Below, piece by piece: positions 26,743 through 34,321 of a DNA stretch of 64,000 nucleotides. The DNA comes from Palsa-459 sp963841965 (lineage in GTDB: Bacteria > Actinomycetota > Acidimicrobiia > Acidimicrobiales > RAAP-2), in assembly GCA_963841965.1 (NCBI GenBank), contig CAWJES010000010.1, positions 1 to 64,000 of the forward strand, given 5' to 3'. The translations under genes and the position numbers were made by a program. Numbering within the stretch: position 1 is the stretch's first letter; each line of letters begins with the position of its first letter. The notes under the pieces are model-generated. The model saw nothing but the letters and a program-made list of their open reading frames with translations, was not told the DNA's origin and did no database searches.

Positions 26743-27596
26743 CCGCGCTCGTCGTCCTCGCAGCCGGTCGGGCCCGACGCTACGGCGGGGTGAAGCCACT
26801 CGCACCGATCGGGCCCGCGGGCGAGGCGGTCATTGACCTCTTGGCCGGCGACGCGCTGCGCGCCGGATTCGGCGAGATCGTGCTGGTCGTGAACCCCGAC
26901 ACGGGCAGCCTGATCCGCGAGCACGTGGCGAGCGCGTGGCCCGGCTCGGTCGATGTCCGATTCGCGGTGCAGGAGCGGCCGCTCGGCACCGTCCACGCCG
27001 TGCTGGCCGCCCATGACGCCGTCGAGCGTTCCGCTCCGTTCGGGGTCGCGAATGCGGACGACCTCTACGGAGGCGATGCACTGCGGGTGCTTGGCCAGCA
27101 CCTCGAGGAGCACGCGACGAACTGCCTCGTCGGCTTCCGCCTCGACAATGCACTCGTCGGGGACCTGCCCGTGACGAGAGGCGTCTGCACGGTCGCAGAC
27201 GGCAACCTTGTCTCGATCGCGGAGCGCCGCCATGTCCGTCTGGTCGACGGCACGTTCCGCTCGCTCGACGGGCGCGATCCCGAAGTCCTGGACCCGTCGG
27301 CCCTCGTGTCAATGAATCTCTGGGGGTTCGCACCGCAGATGTGGGAGGTGCTCGCCCGGGCGATGGCCGATGCCACCGAGGCATCGGAGGACAACGAGGT
27401 CCTCCTGCCCGAGCTCGTGAGCAATCTGGTCGGGGGCATCTTCCCCGCGGACGAGGGGCTGCGCCGGTGCCGTGTCCTCGCGACGCAGAGCCGCTGCATC
27501 GGGGTCACCCACGCCGACGACCTGGCGCTCGTCCGTTCGGACATCGCCGAGCAGGTGGCGCGCGGCGAGCGGCCGCTCGAGGCGTTCCCGGCCTGA
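26730..27596 (+). CDS. Nucleotidyltransferase (sugar-nucleotide pyrophosphorylase-like)
   Basis: Single-domain NTP transferase of the GT-A-like superfamily (288 residues). The nucleotide-binding opening is ALVVLAAGRARRYGGVKPLAPIG (~5-27), a variant of the LAAGxGxR...K motif. ERPLGTVHAVLAAHDAV and the metal motif NADD (GVANADDLYGG) follow. It has no left-handed beta-helix, so it is not a GlmU-type bifunctional enzyme. Start GTG 26730; TTG 26739, overlapping the fabH stop, is the alternative. The sugar substrate is unknown. Confidence 0.82.
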   Translation: MAELTALVVLAAGRARRYGGVKPLAPIGPAGEAVIDLLAGDALRAGFGEIVLVVNPDTGSLIREHVASAWPGSVDVRFAVQERPLGTVHAVLAAHDAVERSAPFGVANADDLYGGDALRVLGQHLEEHATNCLVGFRLDNALVGDLPVTRGVCTVADGNLVSIAERRHVRLVDGTFRSLDGRDPEVLDPSALVSMNLWGFAPQMWEVLARAMADATEASEDNEVLLPELVSNLVGGIFPADEGLRRCRVLATQSRCIGVTHADDLALVRSDIAEQVARGERPLEAFPA

Positions 27597-27638
27597 TCCT
27601 CGAGCCGAACCGGTGCGGCGAGGTTGGGACGCCACGCC

Positions 27639-27673
27639 GAGCAACGAGCAACGAGCAACGAGCAACGAGCAAC
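27639..27673. repeat. Five perfect tandem copies of the heptamer GAGCAAC
   Basis: Five head-to-tail copies of GAGCAAC occupy 27639-27673, starting 43 bp after the nucleotidyltransferase stop. The unit is not a multiple of three and lies outside any supported gene. Confidence 0.95.
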
Positions 27674-28068
27674 GCTCCGCGATGCAGCGACTCGCACCCG
27701 ACGCCAAACGCGCCAGGAATCGACAAAGCCCCGAGTGACCGGTTGGCCGCAGCCTCCCAGCCCCTCGGGGCTCCATCTGGTGACCTCGGATTCCCAGATC
27801 GTGTCGGACAATCTGGTCTCCCACCGCCGCCGGCCCCTTGCGGGTCCGACCCCGGTGACGGGTCACCACCAAGTGCACCCTTGCCTCTCGCCTCCGGTCC
27901 CTTGCAGGTCCGAACGCTGGTTCCGATCAGTCCTTCCTTGCGGAAGTCCCCTTCGGTCCCCGCCTCCGTTTCGCCTTGCGGCTCCTCTTCGGCGCTTCGG
28001 CGGGTGGTGCGCACCCGGCGTTGGGGACACTCTGCTCGGGGTCGCAAAACGTTGCAACCCCCGCAGGC

Positions 28069-28163
28069 GATATCCCCGGGATATCCACGACATAGTCCGC
28101 GCTATCCACGGAAAGTGCACCGATACACACCGGACGTGCCCATTTTTCCATAGCTAATCCACA
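28069..28163. promoter_or_regulatory. Palindrome plus three DnaA-box-like sites
   Basis: GATATCCCCGGGATATC (28069-28085) is a perfect palindrome about a central C. Three words resemble the TTATCCACA box in the same orientation: ATATCCACG (28081-28089), CTATCCACG (28102-28110) and TAATCCACA (28155-28163). The context is A+T-richer than its surroundings. No replication gene is near, so this is not called an origin. Confidence 0.35.
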
Positions 28164-28223
28164 GATCGATGTCCCGCGGCACCGCGCGGCACGCTGCATG
28201 CGAGCGCGTTGCCGTCGATCTCG

Positions 28224-29219
28224 CTACTCGCCCCTCGATGGCACGACCGGACGGAGCGTGCGGGAGGGAAGGATGCCGGCTACGAGGCCGAGACAGCCCA
28301 GGGATGCCGCCGCTACGAGATTGCGAGCGCCGAGCGCCTGGACGGAGCGGTCGCCCGACCGCGTGCGACGTGCTGCCATCTCGAGGTGGTTGGCGACCAT
28401 CCCCCTCGTCAGGCTGCAGGTCGCCCGTGGTCCGGGTGCGGCGCGCATCATGAGCCACAGCGTCAAGCCCCGGCCCCACTGCCGTCTCGACACGGACGCG
28501 CTGCGCTGGGAGCCGTGGCGGAGGTAGCGCAGGACGACGGCATCGACCGCGACGACGCCACCCTCTCGTGCGAGGCGGACGAGGAGCTCGAGGTCCTCGC
28601 TCCTGCGAGCCTGCGGGTCGAAGCCGCCGACAGCGCACGCGGTCCATGCGTCGACCAGCCAGGCACCGGGTGGCGGCGACACAAGCCTCGTGACCAGCGC
28701 CTCGGGTGTCAGCCCGCATGGGTCCCGCACCATCCGCCCATGCCGTCTGACGACACCGAGCAACTGGTCGTCCTCCCACCTCCCCACGTCGGCGCGCTGC
28801 CCGTCCGTGTCCACCGGCTGGAACCGACCGAGGGCTGCAACGGCCCCGGGATGCTGGTCCATCGACGCCGCGAGGATCTCGAGCCCTCCTGCGACGAGGG
28901 TGTCATCTGCATCGAGGAAGCAGACCCGGTCTCCCCTGGCCCGCGCCAGACCATCGTTCCGCGCGCGTGCGGGTCCCCCGCGATCCGGCCGCGGCACGAT
29001 CTGGACGCGGTCGTCGGTCTCAGACATGCGCTCCACGATCGCGCGCGTCTCATCGCGGCTCGCGTCGTCGACGACGATGCACTGGACGACGAGGCGCGAC
29101 GACAGTGCCGACCCGACTGCGTCGGCGATGGTCGACGCCGCGTCACGCGCAGCGACGACCACGGAGATCGAGTGGTCTGCTCGCAGGGGCCCGCCGGTCA
29201 CCCGGCGATTGTTGCCCAT
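28224..29219 (-). CDS. Family 2 glycosyltransferase
   Basis: GT-A fold inverting glycosyltransferase (331 residues). It opens SISVVVAARDAASTIADAVGSAL, with the nucleotide-binding DDAS at 51-54 and the metal motif DADD at 103-106. A later ARRSEDLELLVRLAREG carries the conserved ED. A weak hydrophobic stretch near the C-terminus (LVAAASLGCLGLVAGIL) could associate with the membrane. Start ATG 29219; the longer upstream frame is out of character and rejected. Acceptor and sugar are unknown and no polysaccharide cluster surrounds it. Confidence 0.85.
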   Translation of the reverse strand: MGNNRRVTGGPLRADHSISVVVAARDAASTIADAVGSALSSRLVVQCIVVDDASRDETRAIVERMSETDDRVQIVPRPDRGGPARARNDGLARARGDRVCFLDADDTLVAGGLEILAASMDQHPGAVAALGRFQPVDTDGQRADVGRWEDDQLLGVVRRHGRMVRDPCGLTPEALVTRLVSPPPGAWLVDAWTACAVGGFDPQARRSEDLELLVRLAREGGVVAVDAVVLRYLRHGSQRSASVSRRQWGRGLTLWLMMRAAPGPRATCSLTRGMVANHLEMAARRTRSGDRSVQALGARNLVAAASLGCLGLVAGILPSRTLRPVVPSRGE

Positions 29220-29254
29220 CGGAGCACCCAGCCCGCGCCCTGCCGCCGCTCTCG

Positions 29255-29785
29255 CTACGGCGCCGCCTGACTTCCGGCCAACCAGCGGACGAGGATGGTC
29301 CGAGCGCCGAGCGCATCGAGCCCGTTGCGGCGCTCGCGCGCACGGATCCGGGCAAGCCCCGGCGTCAGCTGATCGAGTGGCTCGAAGCCGAGCGACCGGT
29401 AGAACGGCCCGTTGAAGGCGACGTCGCGGAACGTCGAGACCGTCATCGAGCAGTAGCCCGACTTCGAGGCCCACGCGCACGCGGCACCCACCAGCGCCGA
29501 ACCGATCCCGTGTCGCTGCGCGGCCGGGTCGACGCACAGCTGCTCGAGGTGCGCCGAGCCGTCGACGAGCTCGACCTCGCACATCGCACGCGGTGGCCGG
29601 CCCTCGACGAGGACGAGGGCCGCGGCCCGCAGGATCCCGATCGGCGTGGCGGCCGCCTCGAGGTCGATGCCCGCCGATGCGAACGTGTCATAGGCGCGAC
29701 GCTCAAGGTCCGCGAGCGAGGCAAGATCGTCCTCATCCGCGTGCCTGATGCCGGAGGCGTCAGCCTGGCTTGGACTGCGCGACAT
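29255..29785 (-). CDS. GNAT-family N-acetyltransferase
   Basis: 176-residue GNAT protein. The acetyl-CoA loop is QRHGIGSALVGAA, preceded by the beta-4 segment SAHLEQLCVDPAA. The C-terminal part NGPFYRSLGFEPLDQ matches motif B. Start ATG 29785 overlaps the end of the upstream membrane-anchored protein gene by 26 bp; there is no later credible start. Substrate not predictable. Confidence 0.85.
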   Translation of the reverse strand: MSRSPSQADASGIRHADEDDLASLADLERRAYDTFASAGIDLEAAATPIGILRAAALVLVEGRPPRAMCEVELVDGSAHLEQLCVDPAAQRHGIGSALVGAACAWASKSGYCSMTVSTFRDVAFNGPFYRSLGFEPLDQLTPGLARIRARERRNGLDALGARTILVRWLAGSQAAP

Positions 29786-30623
29786 TGATGCTCCAGAACC
29801 CGCCCGCCTGGATCTCGAGGTAGTACGGGTTCGGCAGTCCCGCCAGGGTCTCCTGCTTGGCGACCTTGCCCGTTCCTGCAAAGGGCGTCGACACGGTCGC
29901 CCCGTCGGCGTTGATCACACTCGCCGTGACGCTGCCGTCGGTCAGGGAGAGGAAACGGAACGTCACGTTGTTGTCGGCGGCCGTGAAGGGTCCGACGACC
30001 GAGTCGCTTCCCGAGAAGTAGGAGAAGGGGGTCGCGATGGCGGGCACCGAGACCGGCTCGATCAATTGGATCGTCCATGGGCCGGAGGCCCGCACGTTCA
30101 GCGAGTACGTCCCCGCAGGCACCGTCGCGTTCAACGTGCCGCTGTACTTCCCGATCGCGTTCACGAGGATCGGACCCGGCAGCCCGCCGGGACCGGTGAC
30201 GGTGACGACGAAGTTGGAAGAGCAGTGGCACTGCGCATTCATGATGAGGAGCTTCCCCGAGGCGGTGAATGGGGTGCCGACCACGCTCGAGGTGCCGGCG
30301 AACTTCTGGATCGTGGCGCCCTGCCCGGACGCCCCTGGCACGTAGGGGGGCTTGAACGCGGACGGGGCGGTCGGGAGCAGCACGACACGCGGTGGCACCG
30401 AATGGGCATTGTCGTGCCAAATGAGGATGCCGACGAATGCCAGGACGGCGAGCACGACCGCGAGGACGGCCGGCCACCTGCGCGGGCGATCCCAGTTCCG
30501 CCACGCCGGATCGAAGGACCGGCCGGACGCTCCCCGGCGGTCTGCGGTCAGCAGCGCGCCTGAGCCGAGCTGTTGGTCGGGCACACCACCGTCCGGTGCT
30601 CCACCGATGTCAGGCCCCGCCAT
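29760..30623 (-). CDS. Membrane-anchored protein with a duplicated extracellular beta domain
   Basis: No family recognised. From ATG 30623 the protein has a ~48-residue Gly/Pro-rich cytoplasmic N-terminus, one TM helix (~50-67, AVLAVVLAVLAFVGILI) and an outer part of ~220 residues. The outer part holds two similar beta-rich units: ~110-195 begins GTSSVVGTPFTASGKLLIM, and ~205-285 begins GSDSVVGPFTAADNNVTF; each ends with a Trp-containing strand (GPWTIQL, GFWSINV). The first unit has a CHC pair. ATG 30722 is an alternative start with a weak SD. It precedes the GNAT gene on the same strand, overlapping it. Confidence 0.72.
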   Translation of the reverse strand: MAGPDIGGAPDGGVPDQQLGSGALLTADRRGASGRSFDPAWRNWDRPRRWPAVLAVVLAVLAFVGILIWHDNAHSVPPRVVLLPTAPSAFKPPYVPGASGQGATIQKFAGTSSVVGTPFTASGKLLIMNAQCHCSSNFVVTVTGPGGLPGPILVNAIGKYSGTLNATVPAGTYSLNVRASGPWTIQLIEPVSVPAIATPFSYFSGSDSVVGPFTAADNNVTFRFLSLTDGSVTASVINADGATVSTPFAGTGKVAKQETLAGLPNPYYLEIQAGGFWSINVAQSKPG

Positions 30624-30742
30624 CCATGGATCGTACCGTCCGCCGCCTGCGGCTCCCTGACCGGCCTCCGTGAGACTTCGGTTTCCCGGTCGTCTGGTTG
30701 GCCGCCAGAGAATCGTGCTCATGGCGGCAGTAGCCTCACCAA

Positions 30743-31246
30743 GTGGACTTGGCGAGCCTCCAGCCAAGCACGTTCGCGTCGAGGGTGACCGACCTGCCCG
30801 TCACCGCGGTGTGGGCCGTCGCATCGGACCCCCTCCTGCTTCCGGCGCTGTCGACAGAACTCCAGGCGGTCCGCGTGCTCGGGCGCGGCCCGGTCGTCCT
30901 CGGCTCCCGGTTCGAAGGAGACCAGTTGCGCGGAGAGCGACGGTGGACCACGACCTCGACCGTCACCGCGCTCGAGGCACCCGCCCGCTTCGAGTGGACG
31001 GTTGGCGATCTCGAGCGACCGGTGTCGAGGTGGTCCTTCCACGTCGACCACGAGGCTGGCGCAACGACGCTGTCGCACAAAGTGGTGCTCTGCGGCGGAC
31101 CGTCACCCCTGACAGAGTTCGTGAGCCAGCATCCGGAGTCAGCCGAGGAAGTGATCCAGGAACGACTCCAGACGCTGCGGGATCGCATGGTCGTGACCAT
31201 CGACGGCCTCCTCGCGATCGCGAGGACATCGGTCGGTCCGCACTAG
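30743..31246 (+). CDS. SRPBCC/START-like ligand-binding protein
   Basis: 167-residue single-domain protein resembling the polyketide cyclase/SRPBCC group: an opening strand and helix FASRVTDLPVTAVWAVASDPLLLPAL, then antiparallel strands (RRWTTTSTVTALEAPARFEWTVGD, RWSFHVDHEAGATTLSHKVVL) and a long C-terminal helix (EEVIQERLQTLRDRMVVTIDGLLAIA). Start GTG 30743. These proteins bind hydrophobic ligands; the ligand is unknown. It is divergent from the membrane-anchored protein gene. Confidence 0.75.
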   Translation: MDLASLQPSTFASRVTDLPVTAVWAVASDPLLLPALSTELQAVRVLGRGPVVLGSRFEGDQLRGERRWTTTSTVTALEAPARFEWTVGDLERPVSRWSFHVDHEAGATTLSHKVVLCGGPSPLTEFVSQHPESAEEVIQERLQTLRDRMVVTIDGLLAIARTSVGPH

Positions 31247-31352
31247 GCGAGCGCCCTGCCTGCAGAGCCCGCTGTGGTGTTGGCGTCGTGCTCGAACTCC
31301 AGCACGAGCTGCGCCGAAGCAAGCGAGGAGGGAGGTCCCTTCGGCACGCGAA

Positions 31353-31733
31353 TCATTCGTTCGGATGGTGCGCCTCGAACTCAGCCACCCTCGCCCGCAT
31401 CAGTGTCCTGAGGAGCTCAGCCGGAAGCTCCCGCGTATACGGCAACTTGACGAAACCCTCGCCGAACTCGAAGCCACTTGACTCGACGATCGCCTTTTGG
31501 GTAGCGAAGAACTCCGGGGAGAACCGCAGTGAGCAGTGGTGCTTGAAGTTCTGCAGCATCCACTGATTCGTGTTCTCTCCGCGAACGTAGACGGGAAGGT
31601 TCCACTTGAGGACCTCCCGCGCCTTCGCGTCAACGTCCGCGCTCAACGCCCGAAGCGCCACGAGGTGTGGCCGCTGCACGTCGTCAAGTTGCGCGAAGAA
31701 GTCGTCGACGTCGGCACGCCTCGGCATCGGCAT
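31353..31733 (-). CDS. DUF1801 (YdhG-like) protein
   Basis: 126-residue protein of the DUF1801/YdhG group. Typical features are LRALSADVDAKAREVLKWNLPVY and FKHHCSLRFSPEFFATQKA, a small alpha/beta fold of unknown function. Start ATG 31733. It lies at the left border of the lower-G+C island and may be the last resident gene before it. Confidence 0.8.
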   Translation of the reverse strand: MPMPRRADVDDFFAQLDDVQRPHLVALRALSADVDAKAREVLKWNLPVYVRGENTNQWMLQNFKHHCSLRFSPEFFATQKAIVESSGFEFGEGFVKLPYTRELPAELLRTLMRARVAEFEAHHPNE

Positions 31734-31860
31734 GGTGCCAACCTAATCCTGTGGTGCTCGAAAGGGATCGTGGTGCGAGTCATCGCCCCGCCTACCCGGC
31801 AGGGGTGCTCTCGAGAATCGCTGTCTGAACCGTTCGCCGGAGCAGTCCATCTGAATCGGA

Positions 31861-32000
31861 CGTTCTCCCGCGTCAAAGGCGAATTCGAACATCGCCACCT
31901 TCCTTGGTGGGCAGTCGCAAACGAATTGATCCGTCTGGATGGGTCGCGTGTTGTCATTGCGACAACCCTCTCGGTGGAGGTGATGGGACTACGTTCGAAC
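31861..32000 (+). repeat. Direct repeat A with tRNA-Ala 3'-end-like core (possible att site)
   Basis: It shares order and spacing with repeat B (35155-35292): CGTTCTCCC, then TTCGAACATCG, a GTTGTC/GACAAC hairpin (31950-31966), then TCGGTGGAGGTGATGGGA (31971-31988) and GTTCGAAC (31993-32000). The TGGAGGTGATGGGA core matches the 3' end of the tRNA-Ala gene at 37865. This is what integration next to a tRNA 3' end leaves behind. Confidence 0.65.
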
Positions 32001-32048
32001 GCCCTCCGATCCGGAAAGCATCTCCTCGACAGAACATCCATTTGTCTT

Positions 32049-32104
32049 GCTAGTACATGCATCCTTGTATTTTCCAGCCTCGATGATAGGATGCTTGTAC
32101 TAGC
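32049..32104. promoter_or_regulatory. Inverted repeat with 17-bp arms before the TrmO-like gene
   Basis: GCTAGTACATGCATCCT (32049-32065) and the complement of AGGATGCTTGTACTAGC (32088-32104) match at 16 of 17 positions, around a 22-bp A+T-rich spacer. The right arm ends 13 bp before ATG 32118. It is a good candidate operator pair for the TetR regulator encoded at 33632, or a leader hairpin. Confidence 0.6.
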
Positions 32105-32117
32105 ATAGGAGAGTCGG

Positions 32118-32582
32118 ATGCAGCTCGCACCAATAACGGCGGTCGGACGCGTCGTCGGAGGCCGAGCCGAGGTCGAAGACGACAACTGGGGCTCGGCGTG
32201 CGCTCTCATCGAACTGGATGACGAGGTTCTGGAGAAGACGGCCACCCGAGGTCTCGAGACGTTCTCCCACGTGGAGGTCGTGTTCGTCTTCGACCGGGTC
32301 GGTCTGGACTCCATATGCCGAGGTGACCGGCACCCCCGAGGACGACAGGACTGGCCAAGCGTCGGCATCCTCGCCCAACGGGCGAAGGACCGTCCCAATC
32401 GGATCGGACTCACGACGTGCGAGTTGGTCGGCGTTGGTCCAGGCTGGCTCGAAGTTCGGGGCCTGGACGCAGTAGTGGGCACTCCCATTCTTGACATCAA
32501 GCCGTTCATGCGCGAATTCGGACCGCGTGGTCCGGTTGTTCAACCGGAGTGGGCCACCGAATTGATGAAGGGCTACTGGTGA
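32118..32582 (+). CDS. TrmO/TsaA-family SAM-dependent methyltransferase
   Basis: 154-residue member of the TrmO (UPF0066, TsaA/VirR) family; the studied member N6-methylates t6A37 in tRNA-Thr. Blocks are PITAVGRVVG at the start, SHVEVVFVFDRV, RPNRIGLTTCELVG (substrate loop) and GTPILDIKPFMREFG. ATG 32118 has AGGAG seven bases upstream. It is the first gene of a four-gene cassette, and its stop overlaps the flavin oxidoreductase start as GTGA. It is shorter than the E. coli enzyme, lacking the C-terminal domain, and similar solo proteins occur in accessory regions. Confidence 0.82.
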   Translation: MQLAPITAVGRVVGGRAEVEDDNWGSACALIELDDEVLEKTATRGLETFSHVEVVFVFDRVGLDSICRGDRHPRGRQDWPSVGILAQRAKDRPNRIGLTTCELVGVGPGWLEVRGLDAVVGTPILDIKPFMREFGPRGPVVQPEWATELMKGYW

Positions 32583-33625
32583 GCGCCCCAGAGCGTGCCA
32601 TCAATCCGCTGCGGTTCTGTGCAGTGGTCACCAATCAGCACGCTCTCGGTGGCGACCTGACTGCCCAGATCGACGGCGAACTGAGCATCGCCGATGCGGC
32701 ACGTGATTTCGGATGGGACGGAGTGGCGGTTACCCAGCACTTCCTCACTGGAGCGTGGCTGCACGGGATCGACCAGGTCGCCATGCTGGGGCGCCTCATC
32801 GACCGGACAGGTGACATGTCTCTGGTCGTTTCCATCAACTTGCTGGCCCTCCACAATCCAGTGGCCACGGCCGAGCAGTTCGCATCCATCGACGTGCTGT
32901 CCGGCGGGCGTCTCGTCTTCGGGGCCGGCCTCGGCTATCGCGATGAGGAATACCTGGCCTTCGGGATCGATCGGAAGCGCATGGTCGAGCGGTTCGAGGG
33001 AAACCTCGCGGCGCTCAAGGAGCTGTGGACGAGCGACGAGCCGGTGGTTGATCTTCCTTGGTGTCAGGTAGAGGGGACCCCGATCTCGACCCGGCCCCTC
33101 CAGGAGCCTCGGCCTCCCATCCTGATGGCTGCAAACGCCGACAAGGCGGTTATCCGGGCGGCTCTGCGGTCGGACGGATGGATGATCAATCCCCACGCCA
33201 CCTACTCGACCGTGGCTCGCCAACTCGAGCTCTTCTCGGCGACCCGTAAGCAGGCTGGACTCCCCGCCTCGTCTCGGACGTCGGTGGCCCGAGAGATCTT
33301 CTGTGCTCCGACCCGACAGCGAGCGCTCGAGATCGCCCGACCATTCCTCGGCGCCAAGTACGACGCCTATGCCGCCTGGGGCCAGGACAAGGCACTCCCG
33401 GGCGACGAGAGCTTCGCCATCCCCTTCGAGCTGTTGGAAGACGAGCGCTTCATCATCGGCACGCCCGACGACTGCATCGCCATGCTCACCCCCTGGATCG
33501 ACGATCTCCACATGACTGATTTCGGGTTTCGCACCAACTGGTTCGGCATGCCCCACGAGCACGCCGTCGAGTCGATGCGGCTCCTGACGACTGAAGTGTT
33601 CCCCGCGCTACGAGAGGGCCGGTAA
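32579..33625 (+). CDS. LLM-class flavin-dependent oxidoreductase (luciferase-like)
   Basis: 348-residue TIM-barrel protein of the bacterial luciferase-like family, using FMNH2 or F420. Visible blocks are FGWDGVAVTQHFLTG, LLALHNPVATAEQFASIDVLSGGRLVFGAGLGYRDEEY (typical LLM core, here shown only by name of its parts: ATAEQ, LSGGR, GAGLG) and IIGTPDDCIAML near the C-terminus. Start GTG 32579 overlaps the TrmO-like stop. Fits oxidation of a small hydrophobic or xenobiotic compound; substrate unknown. Confidence 0.87.
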   Translation: MSAPERAINPLRFCAVVTNQHALGGDLTAQIDGELSIADAARDFGWDGVAVTQHFLTGAWLHGIDQVAMLGRLIDRTGDMSLVVSINLLALHNPVATAEQFASIDVLSGGRLVFGAGLGYRDEEYLAFGIDRKRMVERFEGNLAALKELWTSDEPVVDLPWCQVEGTPISTRPLQEPRPPILMAANADKAVIRAALRSDGWMINPHATYSTVARQLELFSATRKQAGLPASSRTSVAREIFCAPTRQRALEIARPFLGAKYDAYAAWGQDKALPGDESFAIPFELLEDERFIIGTPDDCIAMLTPWIDDLHMTDFGFRTNWFGMPHEHAVESMRLLTTEVFPALREGR

Positions 33626-33631
33626 GGGCAG

Positions 33632-34216
33632 ATGGGCAAACGAACGGATACCCGTCAACGCATGATCGATGCCGCCAAGGTCAGTTACCGCCACCATGGG
33701 GTGACGGCGACCGGATTCACGGAAGTCCTGGAGCGGGCCGGGGCTACTCGAGGAACGATCTACCACCACTTCCCTGGCGGCAAGGAGGAACTAGCTGTTG
33801 CCGTGGTGAAGAGCAGCGGTGACAGCGTCGAACAGATGATCCGGACACTCGGAGATCGTTCCTCTTCGCCACTCGAGGCGGTCAATGCCTTCGTCGACGT
33901 GTGTGTCGCCGCACTGGAGGGAACAGGCGGCGCGTTCGGTTGTCCTATCGCTCCCGTCGTCCTCGAGTCCCCCGATGCGGATGCGGTGCTCAACGCGGCG
34001 GCAAAGGCATTCGATCAGTGGAAAGTCGCCATCGAGGAGCAGCTGAGCCAAGCGGGAGTCGGTGGTGAGCATGCTGCGCAGCTCGCGACACTTCTCATTG
34101 CGGCAGTCGAAGGCGGGTTCGTCTTGGCCAGGGCCACGCGGTCGGCAGGTCCGATGCGCGACGTCGGGTCTTCCATCGGTCGGTTTCTGGACTTCGAGAT
34201 CGAAGGTGCCCGTTGA
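33632..34216 (+). CDS. TetR-family transcriptional regulator
   Basis: 194-residue repressor-type protein. The N-terminal HTH spans about 27-47 (TGFTEVLERAGATRGTIYHHF), the standard TetR recognition motif. The C-terminal ligand domain (GAFGCPIAPVVLESPDADAVL) resembles the LmrA/YxaF subgroup, whose members sense small hydrophobic compounds. It starts 6 bp after the LLM gene. The likely operator is the 17-bp inverted repeat at 32049-32104 ahead of the cassette. Confidence 0.92.
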   Translation: MGKRTDTRQRMIDAAKVSYRHHGVTATGFTEVLERAGATRGTIYHHFPGGKEELAVAVVKSSGDSVEQMIRTLGDRSSSPLEAVNAFVDVCVAALEGTGGAFGCPIAPVVLESPDADAVLNAAAKAFDQWKVAIEEQLSQAGVGGEHAAQLATLLIAAVEGGFVLARATRSAGPMRDVGSSIGRFLDFEIEGAR

Positions 34217-34321
34217 TTCGGCCCTCCACCCGTCGTCGGGCCATTGGGCTTCATGGGGAACTCCCGGCGATGGCAATCCGACACTGTTCACCTTCAGACG
34301 TCAAACGATGAGGGAGGTCCC

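Larger units (their letters stand above)
27597..28223. other. 627-bp gap between convergent genes, no supported gene
   Basis: The stretch lies between the 3' ends of the nucleotidyltransferase and the glycosyltransferase. Short open frames run through it but have biased, repeat-derived composition and no ribosome-binding site. It contains heptamer tandem repeats, several near-repeats around CCCTTGC, a hairpin GGTGACGGGTCACC near 27855, and an A+T-richer 3' third with a palindrome and DnaA-box-like words. Confidence 0.7.
31734..32117. other. 384-bp intergenic region with repeat A and an inverted repeat
   Basis: No gene is supported. The region holds direct repeat A (31861-32000) and the 17-bp inverted repeat just upstream of the TrmO-like gene. 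Base composition turns visibly A+T-richer from about 31,740. Confidence 0.75.

Noticed and set aside
27639..27673. CRISPR array
   Set aside because: Seven-base units without spacers; a plain tandem repeat. No cas gene is present anywhere in the window.
28069..28163. Chromosomal origin of replication
   Set aside because: Only three imperfect box-like words, no dnaA, dnaN or other oriC neighbours, no clear A+T-rich unwinding repeats.
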